Of a stretch of 64,000 nucleotides of DNA, positions 1-8,216 are shown piece after piece; position 1 is the stretch's first letter; each line of letters opens with the position of its first letter. The stretch covers positions 3,720,001 to 3,784,000 of the forward strand of contig OZ244154.1 in the NCBI GenBank assembly GCA_965216335.1. The letters are read 5' to 3'. The stretch is from JAHEJE01 sp965216335 (lineage in GTDB: Bacteria > Pseudomonadota > Alphaproteobacteria > Rhizobiales > Aestuariivirgaceae). A model generated the notes under the pieces. That model searched no databases and was not told where the DNA came from. It worked only from the letters and a program-made list of their open reading frames with translations. The position numbers and the translations under genes are program-made.

Positions 1-328
1 CGACCTGGTCCGTGCCCGGCGCAAGGACAAGTTGGACGAAACCGACGCCGAACTGTTCACCGGCGCCTTCTGGACCGCCCCCGAAGCCCTCGAGCGAGGC
101 CTGATCGACGCCACCGGCGATATGCATGCCGTTCTGCAGCAGAAGTTCGGCGATGACCTGCTGATCAAACCCGTGGCCCCGCCGTCGGGCTTTGGCCTCA
201 AACGCCTGCTGTCGTCGCAAAATGGCCAACAAGGTGGGGCATTTGACATAAAATTGAGCGGCGGCGTTGCCGATGAGTTGATCCAGGCGATGGAAAAACG
301 TGCACTTTGGCAGAGATTTGGTCTATAA
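1..328 (+). CDS. S49 family (SppA-like) peptidase, C-terminal part
   Basis: The open frame enters from the left edge (first full codon at base 2) and ends with a TGA-type stop at 328, so only about the last 108 residues are present. The stretch reading LVRARRKDKL, then ELFTGAFWTAPEALERGLID, is the typical end of the catalytic domain of SppA/SohB-like signal peptide peptidases, where a GxF/W...A...GLID segment follows the catalytic Ser/Lys core. That core would lie upstream, outside the window. The remainder is a variable, weakly conserved tail. Family members are membrane-associated serine peptidases that degrade signal peptides or membrane proteins. The active-site residues cannot be checked here. 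Confidence 0.75.
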   Translation, partial: DLVRARRKDKLDETDAELFTGAFWTAPEALERGLIDATGDMHAVLQQKFGDDLLIKPVAPPSGFGLKRLLSSQNGQQGGAFDIKLSGGVADELIQAMEKRALWQRFGL

Positions 329-371
329 TAGCTGCCAGCTTCGACGATCTTTTTGGACCGGGGAGATACAT

Positions 372-560
372 ATGCTTGCAAAAGTCCTGACCACCGTGCT
401 GACCGCTGCCTTGGCGGTTATGGTCGTCCGTCAGATCGGCCAGAAGGCCGAACAGGCCAAAGCTCGTGTCCGCAAGGACAGGAATTCCGCAGCAAAGCCC
501 AGCGTCACACTGCGCGAAGACCCTGAGACCGGCGTTTTCCGTCCGGTTGACAACGACTGA
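372..560 (+). CDS. small membrane-anchored hypothetical protein
   Basis: A 62-residue protein starting at an ATG preceded by GGGAGA. An earlier in-frame start at 300 would overlap the peptidase gene and lacks a good ribosome binding site. Residues 1-22 form one hydrophobic segment (LAKVLTTVLTAALAVMVV). A basic, helix-prone stretch (QKAEQAKARVRKDR) follows, then a short tail ending in DPETGVFRP. The topology suggests a single-pass inner-membrane protein with a cytoplasmic basic tail. It lies 43 bp behind the S49 peptidase and ahead of glyQ. No function is recognised. Confidence 0.55.
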   Translation: MLAKVLTTVLTAALAVMVVRQIGQKAEQAKARVRKDRNSAAKPSVTLREDPETGVFRPVDND

Positions 561-682
561 TCGCAATTCCGTCTTCAAGTCGGCTTGACCGCGCCACTGG
601 CGCGCCATAACGTGCGCGCCATCTGACAGGGCCGAGGCGAATCGGCCCGGCTTTCACGATCTCATTGCGCGGAACCCCGCTG

Positions 683-1618
683 ATGGCGCCGACCGGCCTC
701 AACCCCACCAAATCCTTTCAGGATCTCATTCTCACGCTGCACCAGTACTGGGCCGCCTACGGCTGCGTCATCCTGCAGCCCTACGACATGGAAGTCGGCG
801 CCGGCACCTTCCACCCGGCCACCACCTTGCGTTCCGTCGGCCCGAAACCCTGGCGCGCGGCTTACGTCCAGCCGTCCCGCCGTCCGAGCGACGGCCGCTA
901 CGGCGAGAACCCGAACCGCCTGCAGCACTACTATCAGTACCAGGTCATCCTCAAGCCCTCGCCCGACGACCTGCAGGACCTCTATCTCGGATCGCTCTAT
1001 GCCATCGGCATCGACCGTTTCAACCACGACATCCGCTTCGTGGAGGACGACTGGGAAAGTCCCACACTTGGCGCCTGGGGGCTCGGCTGGGAGGTCTGGT
1101 GCGACGGCATGGAGGTCTCCCAGTTTACCTATTTCCAGCAGGTTGGCGGCCTCGACTGCGCGCCCGTGTCCGGCGAACTGACCTACGGCCTCGAACGACT
1201 CGCCATGTATGTCCAGGGTGTCGACAACGTCTACGACCTGAATTTCAATGGCGGCGAGGGTGACGCGCGGGTCTCCTATGGCGATGTCTTTCTGCAATCG
1301 GAACAGGAATTCTCCCGTTACAACTTCGAGCACGCCGACACCGAAATCCTGTATCGTCATTTCGAGGATGCCGAACGGGAATGCCAGGCCCTGCTAAAGG
1401 CCGGCGCCGGCGAGGGCAGGGCGCATCACCTGGCCCTGCCGGCCTACGACCAGTGCATCAAGGCCAGCCACGTCTTCAACCTGCTCGATGCCCGCGGCGT
1501 CATCTCGGTCACCGAGCGCCAGGCCTACATCCTGCGCGTCCGCGACCTCGCCAAGGGCTGCTGCGAAGCCTGGGCCGCGACCGCCGGCGGCGGCTACACC
1601 GAAGGAGCCTCATCATGA
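683..1618 (+). CDS. glyQ: glycine--tRNA ligase alpha subunit
   Basis: 311 residues, the usual length for the alpha subunit of the bacterial alpha2beta2 glycyl-tRNA synthetase, which charges tRNA-Gly with glycine. Diagnostic stretches are SFQDLILTLHQYWAAYGC at the N terminus, EVGAGTFHPATTLR, WRAAYVQPSRRPSDGRYGENPNR, and GWEVWCDGMEVSQFTYFQQVGG. The ATG at 683 is preferred to the upstream TTG at 665 because family homology starts just after it. The stop overlaps the start of the CDGSH gene in an ATGA arrangement, and glyS follows, so the three genes look like one transcription unit. Confidence 0.97.
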   Translation: MAPTGLNPTKSFQDLILTLHQYWAAYGCVILQPYDMEVGAGTFHPATTLRSVGPKPWRAAYVQPSRRPSDGRYGENPNRLQHYYQYQVILKPSPDDLQDLYLGSLYAIGIDRFNHDIRFVEDDWESPTLGAWGLGWEVWCDGMEVSQFTYFQQVGGLDCAPVSGELTYGLERLAMYVQGVDNVYDLNFNGGEGDARVSYGDVFLQSEQEFSRYNFEHADTEILYRHFEDAERECQALLKAGAGEGRAHHLALPAYDQCIKASHVFNLLDARGVISVTERQAYILRVRDLAKGCCEAWAATAGGGYTEGASS

Positions 1619-1857
1619 CCGACAAACCCGCCATCGCCCAAAAGGCCCCGTACCCGGTCGAGGTCGAAGCCGGCAAGAATTACTTCTGGTGTGCCTGCGG
1701 CCAGTCGAAGAACCAGCCGTTCTGCGACGGCAGCCACAAGGGCACGTCGTTCCAGCCCGTCAGGTGGACCTGCGAGGAAACCGGCAGAAAGTTCTTCTGC
1801 GGCTGCAAGGCGACCGAAAACCAGCCATTCTGCGACGGCACCCACAAAGACCTCTAA
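1615..1857 (+). CDS. CDGSH iron-sulfur domain protein (two motifs)
   Basis: An 80-residue protein with two CDGSH-type [2Fe-2S] motifs: CACGQSKNQPFCDGSH around residues 23-38 and CGCKATENQPFCDGTH around residues 62-77. Each has the three Cys and one His that coordinate a pH-labile cluster in the mitoNEET/CISD family. The duplicated, membrane-segment-free form resembles the soluble CISD3/Miner2-like type. The role is probably cytosolic Fe-S or electron transfer, but the partner is unknown. It starts inside the glyQ stop codon and ends 17 bp before glyS, so it is translationally coupled between the two synthetase subunits. Confidence 0.9.
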   Translation: MTDKPAIAQKAPYPVEVEAGKNYFWCACGQSKNQPFCDGSHKGTSFQPVRWTCEETGRKFFCGCKATENQPFCDGTHKDL

Positions 1858-1874
1858 GGCGCTGACCCACCCAC

Positions 1875-4181
1875 ATGCCCGAGCTTCTCATCGAACTGTT
1901 CTCCGAGGAAATCCCTGCGCGCATGCAGCGCCGGGCGGCTGACGACCTGCGCAAGCTGGTCTGCGATGGACTGAAAGAAGCGGGGCTTGAGTTCAGCGAA
2001 ACCGCAGCCCACGCCACCCCGCGCCGCCTGGTTCTCAAGGTCGACGGCTTGGCTGCCATGACCCCGGACGTTTCCAGCGAACGCAAGGGCCCGCGCACCG
2101 ATGCCCCGGAAAAGGCCATTCAGGGCTTCCTCAAGGCTGCCGGCGTAACGCTCGAGCAATGCGAAACCGTCGAGGACAAGAAGGGCACCTTCTACCTCGC
2201 CCGCATCGAAAGGCCCGGCCGGGCCACGCCGGACGTTGTCGCCGAACTGCTGCCGGAGGTGATCCGCAAGTTTCCCTGGCCGAAGTCGATGCGCTGGGGC
2301 ACGGGCAGCCTGCGCTGGGTTCGTCCGCTCAAATCCGTCGTCACCCTGTTCGACGGTGAAGTCGTGCCCTTCGACGTCGACGGCATCAAGAGTGGCGATA
2401 TCACCTATGGCCACCGCTTCATGGCCCCTGACGAGATCACCCTCAAAGGGTTCGCCGATTATGACGACAAGGTCCGCCACGCCTATGTCATGCTCGACGC
2501 CGCAGAACGCGCCGGCGCAATCCGCGCCCAGGCCAGCGAACTCACCGCCAAGGCCGGCCTCGCCCTGATCGAAGACGACGCCCTGATCGCCGAAACCGCC
2601 GGCCTCGTCGAGTGGCCGGTCGTCCTGATGGGCGAGTTCCACCAGGCATTTCTCGAGGTCCCGCCCGAAGTCGTCATCACCACCATCAAATCCCACCAAA
2701 AATGCTTCGCCCTGCGCCAGTCCGCGTGCGCCGACGCATCCTCGAAGTCCGACAGCGAACAGGACTCGCCGACCGCCGCCTCGCAACAGTCGAGTAAAGT
2801 AAATAGTAAGAACCTTTTGTCTAACAAATATTTGTTAGTGTCTAATCTTGTCGCGCGCGACGGCGGCGAAAAGATCGTTGCCGGCAACAACCGCGTCATT
2901 GCCGCCCGCCTGGCCGACGCGAAGTTTTTTTGGGACCAGGACAAAAAGGTCAAACTCGAAGACCGCCTGCCGGACCTGGAAAACATCACCTTCCACGCAA
3001 AACTCGGCACTCAGCGCCAGCGCGTCGAACGTCTCGAACATCTGGCCGGCGAAATCGCCGCCATCATCGGTGCCGACGTAGAGCAGGCAAAGCTTGCCGC
3101 GCGCCTGTGCAAGGCCGACCTGGTGACAGGGATGGTCGGCGAATTCCCCGAACTGCAGGGCCTGATGGGCGGCCACTACGCCCGCGCCGAAGGCCTCGGC
3201 AAAGACATCGCCGACGCCATCGCCACCCACTACAAACCCCAAGGCCCCTCGGACGACGTTCCCAACAGCAAAGTCGCTCAGGCCGTTGCGCTAGCCGACA
3301 AGTTGGACACGTTGGTAGGTTTTTGGGCGATTGATGAGAAGCCAACGGGATCGAAGGACCCCTATGCTCTCAGGCGTGCCGCATTGGGTGTCATTCGGGT
3401 GGTAACCGAGAACCAGCTAAGATTGACACTTCAAAAATGCTTTACAGGGTCGTTCGCAAGCATAGTAGTCAACCAAGAATTTGAAGATGTAGCTGATTAT
3501 ATTGAGGCTGCTAACATGCTTCAGCGCGCGGAATACGCCAAAGGTTTGGAGGGACAGTTCCTTGAGTCATTGAAGTCCAAGCACCTCAGTGAGGCGGTTA
3601 TCGATGAAAGGGTCAGCAAGGGGTTGTCCGTTGGACTCGACCTCCTCGCCTTCTTCGCCGACCGCCTCAAGGTCTACCTGCGCGACCAGGGTGCCCGCCA
3701 CGACCTGATCGATGCCGTCTTCGCCCTCGGCGATCAGGACGACCTGTTGATGATCGTCAAGCGCGTCGCGGCGCTCGGCTCATTCCTCGACACCGAGGAC
3801 GGCAAGAACCTGCTGGCCGGCGTCAAGCGCGCCTCCAACATTCTCAAGATCGAAGAAAAGAAGGAGGCGGCGAAACCGGAAGACAAGCGCATCGACATGA
3901 CTCACCGCCCGTTGCCCAACCTTCTGGTGCAGGGCGAGGAAAAGGAACTCAACCGCGCCATCGCTGCCGCCGCCGCCAACGCCCGCAAGGCGGTAAAGGC
4001 GGAAGATTTCGAAGCCGCCATGTCAGCGCTCGCCAAACTGCGCGCCCCCGTCGATGCCTTCTTCGACAAGGTGACGGTTAACACCGATGACCCCAACTTC
4101 CGGGAAAACCGCCTCCGCCTGCTCAACATGATCCGCCAGGCGACACTGGAAGTCGCGGATTTCTCCAAAATAGAAGGCTGA
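1875..4181 (+). CDS. glyS: glycine--tRNA ligase beta subunit
   Basis: 768 residues, somewhat long for the beta subunit (usually about 690-700). It starts with the conserved MPELLIELFSEEIPARMQ and contains FPWPKSMRWG, GHYARAEG and DPYALRRAALGVIR; the tail includes DPNFRENRLRLLNMIRQ. The C-terminal half carries the HD-like and DALR anticodon-binding regions. Two local oddities stand out. After KCFALR (about residue 280) there is a Ser/Ala/Asp-rich insertion of roughly 35 residues, encoded by AT-richer DNA holding an 18-bp perfect palindrome at 2821-2838. Bases about 3290-3640 are also clearly AT-richer than the rest. Both stay in frame, so the gene looks functional but mosaic. Confidence 0.95.
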   Translation: MPELLIELFSEEIPARMQRRAADDLRKLVCDGLKEAGLEFSETAAHATPRRLVLKVDGLAAMTPDVSSERKGPRTDAPEKAIQGFLKAAGVTLEQCETVEDKKGTFYLARIERPGRATPDVVAELLPEVIRKFPWPKSMRWGTGSLRWVRPLKSVVTLFDGEVVPFDVDGIKSGDITYGHRFMAPDEITLKGFADYDDKVRHAYVMLDAAERAGAIRAQASELTAKAGLALIEDDALIAETAGLVEWPVVLMGEFHQAFLEVPPEVVITTIKSHQKCFALRQSACADASSKSDSEQDSPTAASQQSSKVNSKNLLSNKYLLVSNLVARDGGEKIVAGNNRVIAARLADAKFFWDQDKKVKLEDRLPDLENITFHAKLGTQRQRVERLEHLAGEIAAIIGADVEQAKLAARLCKADLVTGMVGEFPELQGLMGGHYARAEGLGKDIADAIATHYKPQGPSDDVPNSKVAQAVALADKLDTLVGFWAIDEKPTGSKDPYALRRAALGVIRVVTENQLRLTLQKCFTGSFASIVVNQEFEDVADYIEAANMLQRAEYAKGLEGQFLESLKSKHLSEAVIDERVSKGLSVGLDLLAFFADRLKVYLRDQGARHDLIDAVFALGDQDDLLMIVKRVAALGSFLDTEDGKNLLAGVKRASNILKIEEKKEAAKPEDKRIDMTHRPLPNLLVQGEEKELNRAIAAAAANARKAVKAEDFEAAMSALAKLRAPVDAFFDKVTVNTDDPNFRENRLRLLNMIRQATLEVADFSKIEG

Positions 4182-4185
4182 GCCC

Positions 4186-4219
4186 ATAACGTCTTGCGTT
4201 ATATGGCGCGACACGTTAT
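4186..4219. promoter_or_regulatory. probable operator of the HigBA-type module
   Basis: An inverted repeat ATAACG-TCTTG-CGTTAT occupies 4186-4202. A third half-site CGTTAT lies at 4214-4219, just before the toxin start at 4228. Toxin-antitoxin operons of this family are autorepressed by the HTH antitoxin binding such palindromes, so this is the likely promoter-operator. The link is inferred from position. Confidence 0.55.
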
Positions 4220-4227
4220 AGTCCGCC

Positions 4228-4509
4228 ATGATCCGCAGCTTCGCCGATCGCGAAACCGAATTGATTTGGCTGGGCCTGCGTTCGCGTCGTTTGCCGTTCG
4301 ACATCCAGAGAACGGCACTTCGGAAATTGCGGTACCTGAACCGGGCCAAGCAATTCAACGATGTTCGCTTTCCTCCGGGAAACCGGCTCGAACAGCTGCT
4401 CGGAGATCGCAGCGGCCAGTGGTCGATCCGCATCAACGATCAGTGGCGCATATGTTTTCGCTGGGACAATGGAGACGTCTTCGATGTCGAAATCACCGAC
4501 TATCACTGA
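4228..4509 (+). CDS. higB: HigB/RelE-type toxin of a type II toxin-antitoxin system
   Basis: A 93-residue protein with the plasmid-maintenance killer / HigB pattern: MIRSFADRETELIW at the start, a central KLRYLNRAKQFNDVRFPPGNRLEQL, and the terminal beta strands SIRINDQWRICFRW followed by DVEITDYH. This is the RelE-fold ribosome-dependent mRNA interferase family. The gene order is toxin first, as is normal for HigBA, and the antitoxin gene begins inside its 3' end. An inverted repeat lies directly upstream. Confidence 0.9.
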   Translation: MIRSFADRETELIWLGLRSRRLPFDIQRTALRKLRYLNRAKQFNDVRFPPGNRLEQLLGDRSGQWSIRINDQWRICFRWDNGDVFDVEITDYH

Positions 4510-4825
4510 ACCCGATCTGGACGCGGAAGAACACGAACTGCTGCCCAACATTCATCCCGGGGAAATACTTCTCGAGGAGTTCCTCAAGCCGGGCGGGATC
4601 AGCCAGAACGCCTTGGCACGAGCGATTGGCGTACCGCCGCGCCGCATCAACGAAATCGTGCTCGGCAAGCGCGCCATCACCGCAGACACGGACTTGCGTC
4701 TGACCCGTCATTTCGGTTTGTCGGAAGGCATATTCCTACATTTGCAGAACGACTACGACATCCGCGAGCGCAAACGCCAGATCGCCGGCGAACTGGACAA
4801 GATCAAGCGCTGGCAAGCGGCGTAG
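4484..4825 (+). CDS. higA: HigA-type HTH antitoxin
   Basis: 113 residues, with an XRE-type helix-turn-helix in the middle: NIHPGEILLEEFLKPGGIS, then QNALARAIGVPPRRINEIV. The conserved HPGEILxEEFL start of the domain is the hallmark of the HigA/VapI antitoxin family. The start at 4484 overlaps the toxin by 26 bp; an alternative start at 4469 is possible. The C terminus (LQNDYDIRERKRQIAGELDKI) is the usual toxin-binding helical tail. The antitoxin should neutralise the toxin encoded just upstream and repress the shared promoter. Confidence 0.9.
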   Translation: MSKSPTITEPDLDAEEHELLPNIHPGEILLEEFLKPGGISQNALARAIGVPPRRINEIVLGKRAITADTDLRLTRHFGLSEGIFLHLQNDYDIRERKRQIAGELDKIKRWQAA

Positions 4826-4897
4826 TATTCAACCTTGGGCGCCTAAGGACACCCGCTGCCCCCACCCCACGGCACCACAGTCAGCCAAACGCCCGCC

Positions 4898-4914
4898 TGA
4901 CGCCGCCGGCGTCA
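4898..4914. terminator. GC-rich palindrome between convergent genes
   Basis: TGACGCCG-C-CGGCGTCA is a perfect 8-bp stem with a single central base. It sits where the higA transcript and the minus-strand ETF-QO gene converge and overlaps the ETF-QO stop codon. It could act as a bidirectional transcription stop, but no T-run follows it on either strand. Confidence 0.35.
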
Positions 4915-6582
4915 CATGTTGGGGTAGTTCGGGCCTTCGCCGCCCTGGGGCACGCACCAGTTGATGTTCTGCGCCGGGTCCTTGATGTCGCAGGTCTTGC
5001 AGTGCACGCAGTTCTGCGCGTTGATCTGGAAGTAGGGCTTGCCGTCTGCGTCCTCCAGCACCTCGTAGACCCCGGCCGGACAGTAGCGCTGCGCCGGTTC
5101 GGCGAATTTCGGCAGGTTCTGGCTGATCGGGATCGTGTCATCGGCCAGGCTGAGATGGATCGGCTGATCCTCTTCATGGTTGGTCGCCGAAAACGACACA
5201 TTGGTCAGCCGGTCGAACGACAGAACACCGTCCGGCTTGGGATAGTCGATCTTCCTGCACTGCGATGCCGGCAGGGTTGCGGCGTGGTCCGGTTTGCCGT
5301 GGCTCATGGTGCCGAACAGCGAAAAGCCGAACAGCTGGTTGGTCCACATGTCGAGCCCGCCCAGCGCCAGCCCGCCATAGATGCCGAGTTTCGACCACAT
5401 CGGCTTGGCATTGCGCACCAGCTTCAGGTCCTTGTACATCCACGACTTTTCATAAGCCTCGGGGTAGGCCGTCAGTTCGTCCGCCTCGCGCCCCTCGCCG
5501 ATCGCTGCAAACGCCGCTTCGGCCGCCAGCATTCCCGACTTCATGGCGTTGTGCGAGCCCTTGATGCGCGGCACGTTGAGGAACCCGGCCGAACAGCCGA
5601 TAAGCACCCCGCCCGGAAACGTCAGCTTCGGCAGCGACTGGAACCCGCCCTCAGTGATCGCCCGCGCGCCGTAGGCAACGCGCCGGCCACCCTCCAGCAC
5701 CTCGGCAATCAGCGGATGGTGCTTGAAGCGCTGGAACTCCATGTAGGGGAACAGGTGCGGGTTCTGGTAGTTCAAGTGAACCACGAAGCCGATCGACACC
5801 ATGTTGTCTTCCAGGTGATACATGAACGACCCGCCTCCGGTCTTGCGGTCGAGCGGCCAGCCCATGGTGTGCGTCACCTGGCCCTGGCGGTGGTTCTCCG
5901 GCTTGACTTCCCACAGCTCCTTCATGCCAAGACCGAATTTCTGCGGTTCGCGGCCCTCGTCCAGCGAGAACTTGTCGATCAGGATTTTGGCCAGTGACCC
6001 GCGCACGCCCTCGGCGATGAACACATATTTGCCGTGCAGTTCCATGCCCGGCTCGTATTCCGGCTTCGGCTTGCCGTCGCGCCCGATGCCCATCACGCCG
6101 GCCACCACGCCCTTCACCGAGCCGTCGTCGCGGTAGACCAGGTCGGAACAGGCAAAGCCGGGATAGATTTCCACGCCCATCGCCTCGGCCTGCTCGGCCA
6201 GCCAGCGGCACACGTTGCCCAGCGACACGGCATACATGCCGTGGTTGTCCATCAGCGGCGGCATCACGAAGTTCGGCAGCCGCATCTGGCCGGAGGGCCC
6301 GAGCATATAGAAACGGTCTTCCTTCACAGGCGTGTTGAGCGGCGCCCCCTTGTCTTTCCAGTCCGGGATCAGTTCGTTCAGCGCAATCGGATCGATCACC
6401 GCGCCCGACAGGATATGCGCGCCGACCTCGGAGCCCTTCTCCAGTACGCACACGTTGATCTCGCTGCCGGCCGCCTCGGCCAGTTGTTTCAGACGGATCG
6501 CCGCGGACAGCCCCGACGGCCCGGCGCCGACGATGACCACGTCATATTCCATGCTTTCACGTTCGATCTGTTCGTCGCTCAT
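4912..6582 (-). CDS. electron transfer flavoprotein-ubiquinone oxidoreductase
   Basis: 556 residues, the normal length for ETF-QO, which passes electrons from ETF (fed by acyl-CoA and N-methyl dehydrogenases) into the membrane ubiquinone pool. The FAD-binding GAGPSGLSAAIRLKQLA lies at about residues 20-36, and LEKGSEVGAHILSGAVIDP follows. The C-terminal [4Fe-4S] site is visible as CPAGVYEV and CVHCKTCDIKDPAQNINWC. The ATG at 6582 is chosen because the sequence reads straight into MEYDVVIVGAGPSG; the longer frame to 6657 has no family similarity. It fits a cell that oxidises fatty acids and methylated amines. Confidence 0.96.
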   Translation of the reverse strand: MSDEQIERESMEYDVVIVGAGPSGLSAAIRLKQLAEAAGSEINVCVLEKGSEVGAHILSGAVIDPIALNELIPDWKDKGAPLNTPVKEDRFYMLGPSGQMRLPNFVMPPLMDNHGMYAVSLGNVCRWLAEQAEAMGVEIYPGFACSDLVYRDDGSVKGVVAGVMGIGRDGKPKPEYEPGMELHGKYVFIAEGVRGSLAKILIDKFSLDEGREPQKFGLGMKELWEVKPENHRQGQVTHTMGWPLDRKTGGGSFMYHLEDNMVSIGFVVHLNYQNPHLFPYMEFQRFKHHPLIAEVLEGGRRVAYGARAITEGGFQSLPKLTFPGGVLIGCSAGFLNVPRIKGSHNAMKSGMLAAEAAFAAIGEGREADELTAYPEAYEKSWMYKDLKLVRNAKPMWSKLGIYGGLALGGLDMWTNQLFGFSLFGTMSHGKPDHAATLPASQCRKIDYPKPDGVLSFDRLTNVSFSATNHEEDQPIHLSLADDTIPISQNLPKFAEPAQRYCPAGVYEVLEDADGKPYFQINAQNCVHCKTCDIKDPAQNINWCVPQGGEGPNYPNM

Positions 6583-6748
6583 CGCCCGTATCTCCGCCCG
6601 ATGCCCGGCCCGGTTATGCACATGCTCCACCCGCCGGATGCCAAAATCCGCTCGCACCTGTTATAAACCCAAGGCGCGCCTTAGCAAGTCCGCGCCTTTG
6701 TGACAATTTGCCGGCGCACGTGCCATCACACATGCGACATGAAAAGCC

Positions 6749-7603
6749 GTGACTGAGACCAAGACCCTGACCGAAGCCGAAGCGCTCGCCTGCCTGGCTT
6801 GGCAGGTTGACATGGGCGCCGACGAGGCCATCGCCGATGCGCCCGTCGACCGCTTCGCCGCGTCCGCTGAACTGGCGCAAAAGAGACAGGCCGTCTCACA
6901 TGCCGAAGTCCAGGCGGTACTGTCGCGCACGGCTCCGTCATCCCAGGCCGCCGCCCGCCCTGCCCCTCCGCTTCTCAGCGACACTGCCGAACAGGATGCC
7001 CGCAGCCTGGCCGATGCCGCACAGTCGCTTGATGACATCGCTGCGGCCCTCGCCGGGTTCGATGCCTGCCCGCTCAAGCGCACCGCCACCAACCTGTGCT
7101 ACTGCGACGGCAACCCGAAGGCCCGCGTCATGTTCATCGGCGAGGCCCCGGGCCGCGATGAGGACATCCAGGGCAAGCCGTTCGTCGGCCGCTCCGGCCA
7201 GCTGCTCGACAAGATGCTCTCGGCAATCGGCCTTAACCGCGCGAGCCAGGACCCGGCCACTGCCGCCTTCATCACCAACGTCATCTACTGGCGCCCGCCC
7301 GGCAATCGCAAGCCGACCGAAGCCGAAACCCTGATGTGCCTGCCCTTCGTCCACCGCACCATCGAATTGCAGGCGCCCGATCTCATCGTCTGTCTCGGCG
7401 CCACGCCCATGCAGCGCCTCACCGGCCGCACCGATGGCATCCTCAAATCCCGCGGCCGCTGGATGGACGTAACCATCGCCGGCCGCACCATCCCGCTCAT
7501 CGCCACCCTGCATCCGGCCTACCTGCTGCGCCAGCCGGCCCAAAAGCGCCTCGCCTGGCGCGACTTCCTGGACATCCGCAAGCGGCTCGATCGGCCCACC
7601 TGA
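6749..7603 (+). CDS. family 4/5-like uracil-DNA glycosylase
   Basis: 284 residues starting at GTG. The catalytic domain begins near residue 105 with CPLKRTATNLCYCDGNP. The UDG superfamily motif GEAPGRDEDIQGKPFVG follows, then GRSGQLLDKML, ITNVIYWRPPGNRKP, and the C-terminal substrate loop HPAYLLRQPAQK. This is the thermostable-type, often Fe-S-containing, uracil-DNA glycosylase family that removes uracil from DNA in base excision repair. The roughly 100-residue N-terminal part is Ala-rich and variable, as is usual in alphaproteobacterial members. It is divergent from the upstream ETF-QO gene. Confidence 0.9.
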   Translation: MTETKTLTEAEALACLAWQVDMGADEAIADAPVDRFAASAELAQKRQAVSHAEVQAVLSRTAPSSQAAARPAPPLLSDTAEQDARSLADAAQSLDDIAAALAGFDACPLKRTATNLCYCDGNPKARVMFIGEAPGRDEDIQGKPFVGRSGQLLDKMLSAIGLNRASQDPATAAFITNVIYWRPPGNRKPTEAETLMCLPFVHRTIELQAPDLIVCLGATPMQRLTGRTDGILKSRGRWMDVTIAGRTIPLIATLHPAYLLRQPAQKRLAWRDFLDIRKRLDRPT

Positions 7604-7674
7604 CCCGGCGCTGGCACCGCCGCTGAAGCGGTGCTATTCATCCATCCCGCATTCATCCAGCAAGAGGCCCGGCC

Positions 7675-8214
7675 ATGCCCGATCCGCGCCAGTTCATCCC
7701 GCTCAACATCGCCGTCCTCACGGTGTCCGACAGCCGTACCCTTGCCGACGACAAATCCGGCCAGGTGCTCGCCGACCGCCTGACAGCCGCCGGCCACAAA
7801 TTGGCCGACCGGGCGATCGTCACCGACGACATCGACAAGATCCGCGCCCAGGCCTCCGGCTGGATCGCGCGCGACGACGTGGACGTCATCATCACCACCG
7901 GCGGCACCGGCCTGACCGGCCGCGATGTCACCATCGAGGCCATGCGCGGCCTGTTCGAAAAGGAGATCGAAGGCTTTGCTGCCGCCTTCCTGATGGTCTC
8001 CTGGCCCAAGATCGGCACCTCCGCCGTCCAGTCGCGCGCCACCGGCGGGGTCGCCAGGGGCACTTACATGTTCTGCCTGCCCGGTTCGCCCGGCGCCTGC
8101 AAGGATGGCTGGGACGGCATTCTCGAGGACCAGCTCGACTACCGCCACATGCCGTGCAACTTCGTGGAAATCATGCCCCGGCTTGAGGAACACATGCAGC
8201 GCAAGAAGGGTTGA
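7675..8214 (+). CDS. moaB: molybdenum cofactor biosynthesis protein MoaB/Mog family
   Basis: 179 residues. The MoCF-binding fold is shown by LNIAVLTVSDSRTLADDKSG at the N terminus and VDVIITTGGTGLTGRDVT near the middle, the molybdopterin-binding glycine-rich loop. Also visible are VARGTYMFCLPGSPGACKDGW and the C-terminal LDYRHMPCNFVEIMPRL. MoaB/Mog proteins bind or adenylylate molybdopterin during cofactor assembly. The stop codon is 2 bp before the exporter start at 8217, suggesting co-transcription, although the two functions are not obviously linked. Confidence 0.93.
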   Translation: MPDPRQFIPLNIAVLTVSDSRTLADDKSGQVLADRLTAAGHKLADRAIVTDDIDKIRAQASGWIARDDVDVIITTGGTGLTGRDVTIEAMRGLFEKEIEGFAAAFLMVSWPKIGTSAVQSRATGGVARGTYMFCLPGSPGACKDGWDGILEDQLDYRHMPCNFVEIMPRLEEHMQRKKG

Positions 8215-8216
8215 CG

